This document shows, in pieces, positions 56,096 to 64,000 of a stretch of DNA of 64,000 nucleotides. The stretch comes from Prauserella halophila (GTDB lineage: Bacteria; Actinomycetota; Actinomycetes; Mycobacteriales; Pseudonocardiaceae): NCBI RefSeq assembly GCF_024171895.1, contig NZ_JAMTCQ010000010.1, positions 1-64,000 on the forward strand, given 5' to 3'. Within the stretch, counting starts at the first letter, position 1. Each line of letters opens with the position of its first letter. The position numbers and the translations under genes were made by a program. The notes beneath the pieces are model-generated. The model was not told where the DNA came from. It saw nothing but the letters and a program-made list of their open reading frames with translations, and ran no database searches.

Positions 56096-56179
56096 TCCGA
56101 AGTCCCATCACTCCAGTCCATTACGTCACGGTGACGATCAATCCGGGCAAGCTGAGATCACCAATAGTGAGCCATGAAA

Positions 56180-56213
56180 ACGGCGCCCGAAGCGAATCCG
56201 CTCCGGGCGCCGT
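56180..56213. terminator. Hairpin terminator after parB
   Basis: ACGGCGCCCG (56180-56189) pairs with CGGGCGCCGT (56204-56213). It lies between parB and the oppositely oriented ligase gene and can serve both. Confidence 0.85.
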
Positions 56214-56243
56214 CGTGTCTCGAAGGATGTGCCGGGTGGTGCC

Positions 56244-57194
56244 TCACGCACCGCGGCCGACGGCACGTCCGATCAGCTCGTCGAACACCTTCCCCAGCGA
56301 CGTGCCCGCCGCCTCGAGCGCCATCGGCACGGTCGACGTCTCCGTGAGTCCCGGCGATGAGTTCACTTCTAGGAAGTGGACCGTGCCGTCGGGCGCGACG
56401 ATCGCATCGGTTCGCGAGATGTCGCGCAGGCCGAGGGTCCGGTGTGCACCGACCGCCAGCTCCCCCACCGCGCGCTCGATCTCGCCGTCGAGGCGCGCGG
56501 GCGTGAAGAAGTCGGTCAGCCCTGCGGTGTAACGCGCCGTGTAGTCGTAGACACCGTTCTCCGCCACGATCTCGACCGCGGGCAGAGCCTGCGGCCCGCG
56601 GTCACCCTCGACCACCGTCACGGCGACCTCGGTGCCGTCGATGTATTGCTCAGCGAGCACGGTGTCGCCGTAGGCGAAGCAGCCGACCATCGCGGTGGGT
56701 AGTTCGGCGGCATCGCGCACCACCTGGGCGCCCAGCGCAGAGCCGCCCTGGTCCGGCTTGAGGATCAACGGCAGGCCGAGCCGTTCGACCATCGCGTCGA
56801 GCACCGACTGCGCACCGAGTTCGCGGAACGTGCTGTGCGGCAGGACGAACGAGTCCGGCGTGGCGAAACCGGCTCCGGACACGAGCGCCTTCGCGATCGG
56901 CTTGTCCCACGCGCGCCGGCAGCCCTGCGAGTGGGTGCCGACGAACGGTACGCCGAACATCTCGAGCACGGTCTGCACCGAGCCGTTCTCGCCTTCACCG
57001 CCGTGCAGTGCGATGACGGCCGCGTCGGGCCGCTGCTCGCGCAGTCGGCCGATCAGGCTCGCATCGGTGTCCCACTCCTGGACCGTCAGACCGGCATCGC
57101 GCAATGCGACCGACAGCCTTCTGCCGGACCGCAGTGAGACGTCCCGTTCATGGGAGAGGCCGCCTGCGAGGACGGCGACAGTACGTTCGGCCAC
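56244..57194 (-). CDS. D-alanine--D-alanine-ligase-like ATP-grasp protein
   Basis: The 316-residue ATP-grasp protein resembles Ddl: AVIALHGGEGENGSVQTVLE, LPLILKPDQGGSALGAQVVR, LAEQYIDGTEVAVTVVEGDR, and the metal-binding end TVHFLEVNSSPGLTETSTVP. The N-terminal AVLAGGLSHERDVSLRSGRR is also Ddl-like. It is probably a D-Ala-D-Ala ligase paralogue or one with a different amino-acid partner; the true ddl could be elsewhere. The start is GTG. It follows an aminotransferase gene by 36 bp on the same strand, which may supply a substrate. Confidence 0.85.
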   Translation of the reverse strand: MAERTVAVLAGGLSHERDVSLRSGRRLSVALRDAGLTVQEWDTDASLIGRLREQRPDAAVIALHGGEGENGSVQTVLEMFGVPFVGTHSQGCRRAWDKPIAKALVSGAGFATPDSFVLPHSTFRELGAQSVLDAMVERLGLPLILKPDQGGSALGAQVVRDAAELPTAMVGCFAYGDTVLAEQYIDGTEVAVTVVEGDRGPQALPAVEIVAENGVYDYTARYTAGLTDFFTPARLDGEIERAVGELAVGAHRTLGLRDISRTDAIVAPDGTVHFLEVNSSPGLTETSTVPMALEAAGTSLGKVFDELIGRAVGRGA

Positions 57195-57230
57195 CCGTGA
57201 AACTCCTTGGGGCTGAAGGGAAAACGTCGA

Positions 57231-58595
57231 TCAGGCCGTGTCCGGTCCGGGCGTCTGCGGCCCCGACACGGCACGGGTGGTGACGCTACCGAACGTCCGC
57301 ATCAAATCCATTTCGGACTCGAGTACGCCGGCGAGCCTGCGCACGCCTTCGTGGATCCGTTCGGGCGTCGGGTAGCAATAGGACAGTCGCATCTGCCTGC
57401 TGCCCAGGCCGTCCGAGTAGAAGCCCGTCCCCGAGGCGTACGCGACGCGTGCGGTGACGGCGCGTGCCAGCATCGCCTTCGCGTCGACGCCTTCGGGAAC
57501 GGTCAGCCACACGTAGAACCCGCCCTCGGGGTGGGTCCAGCTGCAGCCCTCGGGCATGTACTGCTCGAGGGCGCCGATCATCGCGTCGCGGCGTTCGCGG
57601 TAGTTCTCGCGGAACGTCTTGATCTGGCCCTTCCAGTCGTGCGTCGAGAGGTACTTCGACACGACGAGCTGGTTCAGCGTCGGCGGGCACAGCGTGGCCG
57701 ATTCGGAAGCCAGCACGAGCTTCTCGCGCACGGCGTGCGGCGCAAGCACCCAGCCGACGCGCAGGCCCGAGGCGAACGTCTTCGAGAACGAGCCGAGGTA
57801 CACGACGTTGTCCGGGTCCATCGACCGCAGGGCCGGGTAGGTCTGCCCGTCGAAGGCGAGCAGGCCGTACGGGTTGTCCTCGATGACGAGCACGTCGTAC
57901 TGCCGGCAGATCTCGAGGATCTCGCCGCGGCGGTCGGCGGCGAGCGTCACGCCGGCCGGGTTGTGGAAGTTCGGGATCGTGTAGAGGAACTTGACCCGCT
58001 TGCCTGCCTTCTCGCATTCGGCGAGTGCGGCGCGGAGGTTCTCGGGCACGAGGCCGTCGTCGTCCATGGCGACGTGCACGACCTCGGCCTGGTAGGCCGC
58101 GAACGAGCCGAGCGCGCCGACGTACGACGGACCCTCGGCGAGCACGACGTCACCCGGGTCGCAGAACAACCGCGTGACCATGTCGAGCGCCATCTGCGAC
58201 CCGACCGTGACGACGACGTCGTCCGGGTGGCCGGTGATGCCCTCCATGGCCATGACCTCGCAGATCTGCTCGCGCAGCGCCGGAACGCCGTGCGCGGAAC
58301 CGTACTGCAGGGCCGTGAGCCCGTCCTCGGCGATGAGCTCGCTCATCTGCTCCGACAGCGACTCGAGCGGGAGCGCTGCGAGGTTCGGCATGCCGCCCGC
58401 CAGTGAGACGACCTCGGGCCGGCTGGCCACGGCGAACAGGGCGCGGATCTCGGACGCCGTCATGCCCGCGGTGCGGGCGGCGTAGCGCTCGACGTGCGGG
58501 TCGAGGTTGGTGCGGCTGCCCGGCTCGGCGCCGGGCTTGGGCTCGGGGAGATCCGGCTCCGCGCTCTGCGAATCCGGGACCTGGGGTTCGCTCAT
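57231..58595 (-). CDS. PLP-dependent aminotransferase (MocR/LysN-type)
   Basis: The 454-residue fold-type I aminotransferase has a disordered N-terminus of about 45 residues, then VVSLAGGMPNLAALPLESLS, LQYGSAHGVPALREQICEVM, YTIPNFHNPAGVTLAADRR, and the PLP Lys in YLGSFSKTFASGLRVGW. The C-terminal RQMRLSYCYPTPERIHEGVR is typical of 2-aminoadipate aminotransferases and relatives. The substrate is not certain. Start ATG. It is a probable operon with the downstream ligase. The 237-bp upstream gap has no gene. Confidence 0.9.
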   Translation of the reverse strand: MSEPQVPDSQSAEPDLPEPKPGAEPGSRTNLDPHVERYAARTAGMTASEIRALFAVASRPEVVSLAGGMPNLAALPLESLSEQMSELIAEDGLTALQYGSAHGVPALREQICEVMAMEGITGHPDDVVVTVGSQMALDMVTRLFCDPGDVVLAEGPSYVGALGSFAAYQAEVVHVAMDDDGLVPENLRAALAECEKAGKRVKFLYTIPNFHNPAGVTLAADRRGEILEICRQYDVLVIEDNPYGLLAFDGQTYPALRSMDPDNVVYLGSFSKTFASGLRVGWVLAPHAVREKLVLASESATLCPPTLNQLVVSKYLSTHDWKGQIKTFRENYRERRDAMIGALEQYMPEGCSWTHPEGGFYVWLTVPEGVDAKAMLARAVTARVAYASGTGFYSDGLGSRQMRLSYCYPTPERIHEGVRRLAGVLESEMDLMRTFGSVTTRAVSGPQTPGPDTA

Positions 58596-58832
58596 GGCAT
58601 ACTTCCGTCTGCTTTTCGTGGGAAAGCGTTCGGCGGCTGGGCTCTACCTACCGGTAGTTGTTCGAGTGTAACCACAGGTGGTAGTGCGCCTCCCGCCGTT
58701 GGCGTGCTCGTCACATCGGCCTATGCTTGCCGGTGTCACTCGCCCTGCGCGTCCGGCGCGCGCAGGGGCGTCGGTCAGCGCCGGTGTACGCGGTCGTCTG
58801 CGGTCGCGCAGCCCTGCAGCCCGGGAGGTCTG

Positions 58833-59576
58833 GTGTCACGTCGCATCGTGGGCGTCACGCTGGACAACCTCGAGGAGTTGCCGCAGCGCTGCCGGCGGTG
58901 CGTGTACTGGGAGCTCGCTCCGCATCTGACACAGCAGGCCGAGGAGTTCGGCGAGACCGAGGTCGAGAAGGAAGCCTGGGTCTCCGGCGTACTGCTCGAG
59001 TGGGGCGCGTGCGGCCGGATCGTCTACAGCGGGAAGCTTCCCGTCGGGTTCGTCCTGTACGCGCCGCCGAATGCGGTCCCCCGGTCGGATGCCTTTCCGA
59101 CCTCTCCGCCCAGCCCGGACGCGGTGCTGCTGACGGCGTTCCACATCCTGCCGGAGTTCCGTGGCAGCGGTCTCGGCCGGACGCTGGTGCAGGCCGTCGC
59201 GAAGGACCTCACTCGTCGCGGCGTGAAGGCGATCGAAGCGTTCGGCGACGCCGGTCCGGAGGACACCGACACCGAAGCCGCCGAGAGCGCTGAAGCTCAC
59301 GGTGCAGCGGGCGCGGGTGCCGTGACCTCCGGCGCTGTGACCTCTGGTGCTGTGGATTCCGGTGCTGGGGATTCCGACGGGCACTCGTGCGTGGTGCCGG
59401 CCGCGTTCCTGCAGAGCGTCGGGTTCAAGACCGTGCGGCCGCATCCCCGCTGGCCCCGGTTGCGCTTGGAGCTGCGGTCGTCGATCTCGTGGAAGGAAGA
59501 CGTCGAGGCGGCGCTCGAGAAGCTGCTCGGCGAGGTCACGATGACGACGGCGACGTCGTCCAGCTCGCGCGCCTGA
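58833..59576 (+). CDS. GNAT-family N-acetyltransferase
   Basis: The 247-aa protein reads VTLDNLEELPQRCRRCVYWE at the N-terminus, then a GNAT core LLTAFHILPEFRGSGLGRTL with the acetyl-CoA loop RGSGLGR, and QSVGFKTVRPHPRWPRLRLE. Cys in RRCVYWE could be a metal or active-site residue. A Gly/Ala/Ser/Asp insert (about 155-185) with SGAVTSGAVDSGA repeats lies within it. A protein of this type is commonly found near parB in actinobacteria. The GTG at 58833 has GGGAGG upstream. Confidence 0.85.
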   Translation: MSRRIVGVTLDNLEELPQRCRRCVYWELAPHLTQQAEEFGETEVEKEAWVSGVLLEWGACGRIVYSGKLPVGFVLYAPPNAVPRSDAFPTSPPSPDAVLLTAFHILPEFRGSGLGRTLVQAVAKDLTRRGVKAIEAFGDAGPEDTDTEAAESAEAHGAAGAGAVTSGAVTSGAVDSGAGDSDGHSCVVPAAFLQSVGFKTVRPHPRWPRLRLELRSSISWKEDVEAALEKLLGEVTMTTATSSSSRA

Positions 59577-59622
59577 GCCACCGCTCCCCCGGACCACCGC
59601 TCCCGTCCGTCACCGTACCGAG

Positions 59623-59662
59623 TTATCCACAGTTCTGTGCACAACTGACGTGGTTATCCACA
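59623..59662 (+). promoter_or_regulatory. Pair of perfect DnaA boxes
   Basis: TTATCCACA occurs at 59623-59631 and 59654-59662, 31 bp apart, in the 139-bp gap between convergent genes. Less perfect TGTGCACAA/TGTGCACAG sequences flank them. This is about 11 kb from dnaA. Confidence 0.75.
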
Positions 59663-59715
59663 GGTTGGCAGTGGCTTGTGCACAGTCACCTGTTCGGCGC
59701 CCACCGGGTCCGGGT

Positions 59716-60909
59716 CTACTCCGCCTTGGCCAGTTCGTGGGCGAGGACGTCGGCGAAGGTGAACGTGCCGGTGGGCTGGTCGCCCTCCCCGAGCAGATAC
59801 AGCCGCTTGACCGAGATGAGGATGCCCTCGGCGACCACGTCGCGGAACGCCGGGTCGGAGAGCCTGAGGCGGTCCTGCCCGTTCGTCAGGTAACCGATCT
59901 CGACACGGACCGCGGGGCAGCGGGTGCGCGTGAAGATGTCCCACGTCTTGGGGTGGGTGCGGCAGTCGCGCAGCCGGGTGCGGGCGGCGAGCTCGCGCTG
60001 GATATAGCCGGCGAGCAGCTCCCCGACGGTGGACGTCGTGCCGTTGCCGGTGCCGAAGTGGAAGCTCGCGACGCCCTGGGCGTGCGGCGAGGAGTTGCCG
60101 TCGCTGTGGAGCGACAGGAACAGATCGGCGCCCGCATCGTTGGCGAACTGTGCCCGGTCGGCCTCGGAGGGGCCCTGCGCGGGCCCGCGGGAGATCAGCG
60201 CTTCCATCCCCGTGGCCTTCATGCGCCCTTCGAGACGGCGTGCCAGGTCCCAGGCGATGTCCCGTTCGGCGACCCCGTCGACCTCGACTCCCGGGTCGTC
60301 GCCACCGTGACCCGGGTCGATGACGATGCGTTTGCCGCGGAGCCGCGGCCCGGCCTGCCGCACCTGTTCCTGTTCGCGCAGGAACACCGGACGGCCACCC
60401 CGCGCACGCGGCGACAGCTGTCGCAGGGCACGCACCGTTGACTGGCCGCAGATGCCGTCGACGGTCAACCCGTAGTCGCGCTGGAAGTTCCGCAGGCCGC
60501 GCTCGGTCTGCGGTCCGAAATGCCCGTCCGGCCTGCCCGCGTCGTAGCCGAGCTCGGTGAGGCGCTCCTGCAGGGAGAAGACGTCGTCCCCGTGAACGGG
60601 TGACGAGACGAGATAGGCCAGCGGGCGGCTGCCCAGGTGGTAGCAGGATCCGCGGAGCGCACGGTATGTCGCAGGACCCACCACGCCGTCGGTGATCAGG
60701 CCGCGGTGCTGTTGGAACGCACGGACGGCGTGTTCCGTCCGTGCGTCGAACACGGTGTCCGCCCCGGCCGCGCCGTGGGCGGCGACGCCCGTGCCGGGGT
60801 CGCCGTGCGCACCGTTCGCGCCTGAATCCGGGAGCAGATCCAGGCTGACCAGCATGGACCTGATGTCGGCGACGTCCGGTCCGCTGTCGCCGCGGCGGAG
60901 TACCCGCAT
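59716..60909 (-). CDS. cwlM: N-acetylmuramoyl-L-alanine-amidase-type regulator CwlM
   Basis: The 397-residue protein has two peptidoglycan-binding (PG_binding_1) repeats (GDSGPDVADIRSMLVSLDLL and DDVFSLQERLTELGYDAGRP) and an Amidase_3 domain (RIVIDPGHGGDDPGVEVDGV, SLHSDGNSSPHAQGVASFHF, VRVEIGYLTNGQDRLRL). In mycobacteria CwlM is cytoplasmic and regulates MurA after phosphorylation. No signal peptide is seen here, in keeping with that. It follows trxA on the same strand, as in mycobacteria. Confidence 0.92.
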   Translation of the reverse strand: MRVLRRGDSGPDVADIRSMLVSLDLLPDSGANGAHGDPGTGVAAHGAAGADTVFDARTEHAVRAFQQHRGLITDGVVGPATYRALRGSCYHLGSRPLAYLVSSPVHGDDVFSLQERLTELGYDAGRPDGHFGPQTERGLRNFQRDYGLTVDGICGQSTVRALRQLSPRARGGRPVFLREQEQVRQAGPRLRGKRIVIDPGHGGDDPGVEVDGVAERDIAWDLARRLEGRMKATGMEALISRGPAQGPSEADRAQFANDAGADLFLSLHSDGNSSPHAQGVASFHFGTGNGTTSTVGELLAGYIQRELAARTRLRDCRTHPKTWDIFTRTRCPAVRVEIGYLTNGQDRLRLSDPAFRDVVAEGILISVKRLYLLGEGDQPTGTFTFADVLAHELAKAE

Positions 60910-61126
60910 GCACTCCTCGCTCTACCTTGGGCATCCGACCGGCGGGCGGATGCCCGCCCGATCCGGTGCTCGATGCTGTGCAAACCAATACAGGGCGCGA
61001 GGCCCTGCGCCTGACTATTGTGCCTTGTGCCTACGCGCCGAGCGCGCCAGGCCCGTCCCGATGAGCCCTTCACCCGGGTGACGGTCCGGGCGGCGCCGTG
61101 TGACGCGTACCGGACGAAAAATGCGA

Positions 61127-61164
61127 AAAGCCCGGGACGCGGATTCTCGCCGGTCCCGGGCTTT
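61127..61164. terminator. Hairpin terminator between cwlM and trxA
   Basis: AAAGCCCGGGA (61127-61137) pairs with TCCCGGGCTTT (61154-61164), an 11-bp stem with a 16-nt loop, just after trxA in the minus-strand reading. Confidence 0.88.
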
Positions 61165-61192
61165 CGCCTGCGTGCGCGTGTCGACGTCCGGG

Positions 61193-61516
61193 TCAGAGCA
61201 CTTCCGACAGGTCGTCGAGCAGAGCGGCCTTCGGCTTGGCGCCCGTGATCTGCTTCACCGGCTTGCCGTCCTGGAACAGGATCAGCGTCGGGATCGACAT
61301 GACCTGGTAGTCGCGGGCGGTGTTCGGGTTCTCGTCGATGTCCAGCTTGGCGATCCGGATCTTGTCGGGGTGCTCGGCCGCGATCTCCTCGAGCACCGGG
61401 GCGACCATCTTGCACGGGCCGCACCAGGTGGCCCAGAAGTCGACGAGCACGGGTTTGTCGTTGCTGAGCACGTCGTCGGCGAAGCTGCTGTCGGTCACCT
61501 TCACGGTGTCAGTCAT
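61193..61516 (-). CDS. trxA: Thioredoxin
   Basis: The 107-residue thioredoxin has WATWCGPCKMVAPVLEEIAA with the WCGPC active site, then VMSIPTLILFQDGKPVKQIT (cis-Pro). It is 68 bp downstream of trxB and uses it as reductant. ATG start. Confidence 0.98.
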   Translation of the reverse strand: MTDTVKVTDSSFADDVLSNDKPVLVDFWATWCGPCKMVAPVLEEIAAEHPDKIRIAKLDIDENPNTARDYQVMSIPTLILFQDGKPVKQITGAKPKAALLDDLSEVL

Positions 61517-61584
61517 GGTGCCTCTTTCTTTCTCGTCCGGGCCCTACTCGCCCGGCTTGTCCCCGGAAACCGGAATTCGGTCGG

Positions 61585-62586
61585 TCAGTTGGTGGCGCCG
61601 GCGGTGGCATAGCCGCCGCCGACCAGTTCGGAGGTCTCCGCGGCCTCGGCCACGTGAGCGTGCTCGGCGAGCCAGCGCTCGGCGTCGATGGCTGCGGTGC
61701 AGCCGCTGCCTGCCGCCGTGACGGCCTGCTGGTAGATCTGGTCCACCAGGTCTCCCGCGGCGAATACGCCGTCGACGTTCGTGTACGAGCTGCGGCCCTT
61801 GGTGAGCACGTAGCCCGACTCGTCGACCTCGATCTGGTCGCGGAACAGCTCGTTGCGCGGGTCGTGGCCGATCGCGACGAAGAAGCCCGTCACGTCGAGC
61901 GTGGACTCCTCGCCCGTCACCGTGTCCTCGACCTTCAGCCCGCCCACGGTTCCGTCGCCGAGCACCTCGGTGATCTGTGAGTTGAGCTGCCAGCGGATCT
62001 TGTCGTTCTGCTGGGCGCGTTCGAGCATGATCTTCGAGGCGCGGAACTCCTCACGCCGGTGGACGATCGTGACGGTCTTGGCGAACTTCGTCAGGAACGT
62101 CGCCTCCTCCATCGCCGAGTCGCCGCCGCCGACCACGGCGATGTCGTGCTCGCGGAAGAAGAAACCGTCGCAGGTCGCGCAGGACGACACGCCGCGGCCG
62201 AGCAGTTCCTGCTCACCCGGCACGCCCAGGTAGCGCGGCGCGGCGCCGGTCGCGAGGATGACGGCACGGGCGGCGTAGCGCTTGCCGTTCGCGGTGACGT
62301 ACTTGATGTCTCCGGTGAGCTCGAGCTGCTCGGCGTCCTCGGCACGCAGGTCCGCGCCGAACGTCTTGGCCTGCTCGCGCATCTCTTCCATCAGGTCCGG
62401 GCCCTGGATGCCGGACCGGAAGCCGGGGTAGTTCTCGACCTCGGTCGTCGTCATCAGGGCACCGCCGAACTGGGACCCCTCGAACACCAGCGGCTCGAGC
62501 TGTGCGCGGGCCGCGTACACGGCCGCGGTGTACCCCGCGGGACCCGACCCGACGATGATCAGGTTCCGAACGTCCTCTGCAGCCAC
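61585..62586 (-). CDS. trxB: Thioredoxin reductase
   Basis: The 333-aa flavoenzyme has [20 protein letters not shown] (FAD), [20 protein letters not shown] with the redox CATC and adjacent NADPH region, and [20 protein letters not shown]. It reduces thioredoxin with NADPH. The C-terminus has an extra Ala/Glu-rich tail. GTG start. It forms an operon with trxA. Confidence 0.98.
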   Translation of the reverse strand: MAAEDVRNLIIVGSGPAGYTAAVYAARAQLEPLVFEGSQFGGALMTTTEVENYPGFRSGIQGPDLMEEMREQAKTFGADLRAEDAEQLELTGDIKYVTANGKRYAARAVILATGAAPRYLGVPGEQELLGRGVSSCATCDGFFFREHDIAVVGGGDSAMEEATFLTKFAKTVTIVHRREEFRASKIMLERAQQNDKIRWQLNSQITEVLGDGTVGGLKVEDTVTGEESTLDVTGFFVAIGHDPRNELFRDQIEVDESGYVLTKGRSSYTNVDGVFAAGDLVDQIYQQAVTAAGSGCTAAIDAERWLAEHAHVAEAAETSELVGGGYATAGATN

Positions 62587-62757
62587 TGGTCTCCTCCGCT
62601 TCGATAACGCCTGACACCGGGTCCAACAGAATCGTAGGTGCGTCTGTTCCCGCCATCGGCGGTGCCCGCATGTGACGGGGCTTTCGCCGGGTGTCCTCCC
62701 GCGATGTGGACGGCCGGACCCACTGGTGACCGTGCGCGTCCACGCGGCAGCCCGTCG

Positions 62758-63981
62758 CTACCGTGCCGCGCTCGGCTCCTGCCGAACGACGTGCTCTCGC
62801 GTGCGCGTTCGACGGCGGGCGCGGGCGCGCAGGACGAGGTCCCAGGCCCAGAGCAGGAGCGCGAGCCCCGCGACCGCGGCGCCGACGGCCGGGATCGCCG
62901 GGTAGGCGTGGCCCGCCGCGAGAACGAGACCTCCGATCCAGGGGCCGAGTGTGATGCCGACGTTGAACGCGGAGACGTTCCCCGAGAAGGCGAGCGTGGG
63001 TGCGTCGGGGGCGATGGACATGAAGCGGGAGTTCAGTGCCGGGTTGGTGCCGAACCCGAGCAGGCCGAGTGCCATCACGCCCGCGACGGTCACGCCCGCG
63101 TGGTGTGCGGTGAGGGCGAGTAGCAGGGACGTCACCAGTAGCCCAGTGAAGCCGATGCCGAGGATTGCCCTGGGGTAGCGATCGGCCGTCTTTCCGCCGA
63201 TCGCGATGCCGATGAGGGCACCGAGCCCGTAGCCGAACAGCACGGCAGGCACCCACGCGGAGTCGATGCCGGTGGTTTCGATCAGCATGGCGGCCAGGTA
63301 GGAGAAGGTGCCCAGCAGCGCGGTGGTCGCGACCGCCGTCATCGCGTAGGACAGCCACAGCCGGGGTGGCCTGAGCCCGCGCAGTTCCTCGCGCACGCTC
63401 GGCGGGTTCTCCGGGTGGAGTGGAGGAACCGAGGCGATGATCGCGACCGCGGCGGCGGCCGAGAGGGCCGCGACCGCCCAGAAGGCGCCGCGCCAGCCCA
63501 GGTGCTGCCCGATCCAGGTGCCGGCGGGCAGGCCGAGCACGATCGCGATCGTGAGTCCTCCCGCGACGATGCTCATCGCCTGTCCGCGCCGGTCGGGCCC
63601 GACGAGCGCCATCGCGGTGCTGCCGCCGACGGCCCAGAATCCCGCGTAGGCGAAGGCGCCGACGAACCGCATCGCGAACAGCAGCCCGTAGCTGTCGGTC
63701 AGGGCGCTGACCACGTGGCTGAGGACGAACGCGGCCAGGAACACGAGTAGCGCGGAGCGCCGGGGCCAGCGCAGGGTCAGCACGGCCAGGACCGGTGCGC
63801 CGACGAGCATGCCGAGTGCGAATGCGCTGATCAGCCACCCTGCCGCGGGGATCGTCACCCCCAGATCGGCCGCCATCTCCGGCAGCAGGCCGGCGAGCAT
63901 GAGTTCGCTCGTGCCTTGCGCGAAGATCCCGAACCCGATGCCCCAGATCGCGAGCGGTATCCCGCCGCGCTTCGCCGTCAT
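62758..63981 (-). CDS. MFS drug exporter, Cmx/CmrA-like DHA1 family
   Basis: The 407-residue transporter has twelve hydrophobic segments and DHA1 signatures: GTSELMLAGLLPEMAADLGV (motif near the N-terminus), GAPVLAVLTLRWPRRSALLV (motif A), VLGLPAGTWIGQHLGWRGAF (motif C-like). It resembles actinobacterial chloramphenicol/multidrug exporters of the Cmx/CmrA type; the substrate is not determined. In mycobacteria sigM often lies next to trxB on this side, so this gene marks a local difference. ATG start. Confidence 0.88.
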   Translation of the reverse strand: MTAKRGGIPLAIWGIGFGIFAQGTSELMLAGLLPEMAADLGVTIPAAGWLISAFALGMLVGAPVLAVLTLRWPRRSALLVFLAAFVLSHVVSALTDSYGLLFAMRFVGAFAYAGFWAVGGSTAMALVGPDRRGQAMSIVAGGLTIAIVLGLPAGTWIGQHLGWRGAFWAVAALSAAAAVAIIASVPPLHPENPPSVREELRGLRPPRLWLSYAMTAVATTALLGTFSYLAAMLIETTGIDSAWVPAVLFGYGLGALIGIAIGGKTADRYPRAILGIGFTGLLVTSLLLALTAHHAGVTVAGVMALGLLGFGTNPALNSRFMSIAPDAPTLAFSGNVSAFNVGITLGPWIGGLVLAAGHAYPAIPAVGAAVAGLALLLWAWDLVLRARARRRTRTREHVVRQEPSAAR

Positions 63982-64000
63982 TACTCGCTCCTTTTTGTAT

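Overview
The window is a high-GC, GC3-rich actinobacterial chromosome segment centred on the replication origin. Gene content and order (gnd-type and recF genes beside dnaN, DUF721/DciA, gyrB, gyrA, DUF3566 protein, tRNA-Ile, tRNA-Ala, DLW-39 protein, then PpiA, a PH-domain protein, CrgA), plus ESX-associated EspG and DUF3558 families, point to the Mycobacteriales/Pseudonocardiaceae side of the phylum. My best guess is a Pseudonocardiaceae member (Saccharomonospora/Amycolatopsis-like). This is inferred from content and not from a database search.

Layout. 1-333: right end of an IS30-family element. 0.5-5.6 kb: sortase E with a 51-residue membrane partner, crgA, PH-domain protein, rhomboid protease, ppiA, a Lys/Ala-rich membrane protein and a conserved unknown. 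5.8-22.1 kb: accessory and metabolic genes (DUF2020 lipoprotein, nucleotidyltransferase, DinB-like protein, a GAF-HTH regulator divergent from a flavin monooxygenase, a DUF368/PopT lipid-carrier translocase, an EspG/PPE-like/DUF3558 ESX-associated operon, an HxlR regulator divergent from an imine-reductase-like gene, and a DUF1023 hydrolase operon). 22.5-29.9 kb: an accessory region holding a membrane-anchored HNH protein with 17-residue repeats, a decayed ESX-associated locus, and a translationally coupled ParB-like/Dam methylase pair, abutting the 3-prime end of tRNA-Ala. 30-34.8 kb: DLW-39, Rrf2/AhpD-like pair, a second shorter copy of the DUF1023 hydrolase operon, an Imm5-like protein and tRNA-Ile.

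34.9-64 kb is the conserved origin core: DUF3566-gyrA-gyrB-dciA-recF-gnd-dnaN on the minus strand, oriC, dnaA (minus), then on the plus strand rpmH-rnpA-yidD-yidC-khpB and rsmG-parA-parB. After that come a ddl-like ligase, an aminotransferase, a GNAT protein, cwlM, trxA, trxB and an MFS exporter. Five parS-type palindromes cluster around rsmG-parA and one lies at 30.4 kb. The dnaN-dnaA gap holds an AT-rich stretch and many degenerate DnaA boxes, while perfect TTATCCACA boxes were found by eye elsewhere (2.1, 41.6 and 59.6 kb).

Other recurring features are tandem minisatellites with different unit lengths (8, 14, 15, 19, 21, 21, 30 and 38 bp) in or beside many intergenic gaps, and four small frameshifted genes. 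The most interesting candidates for undescribed biology are the HNH-repeat-TM protein and the ParB-like/Dam pair.
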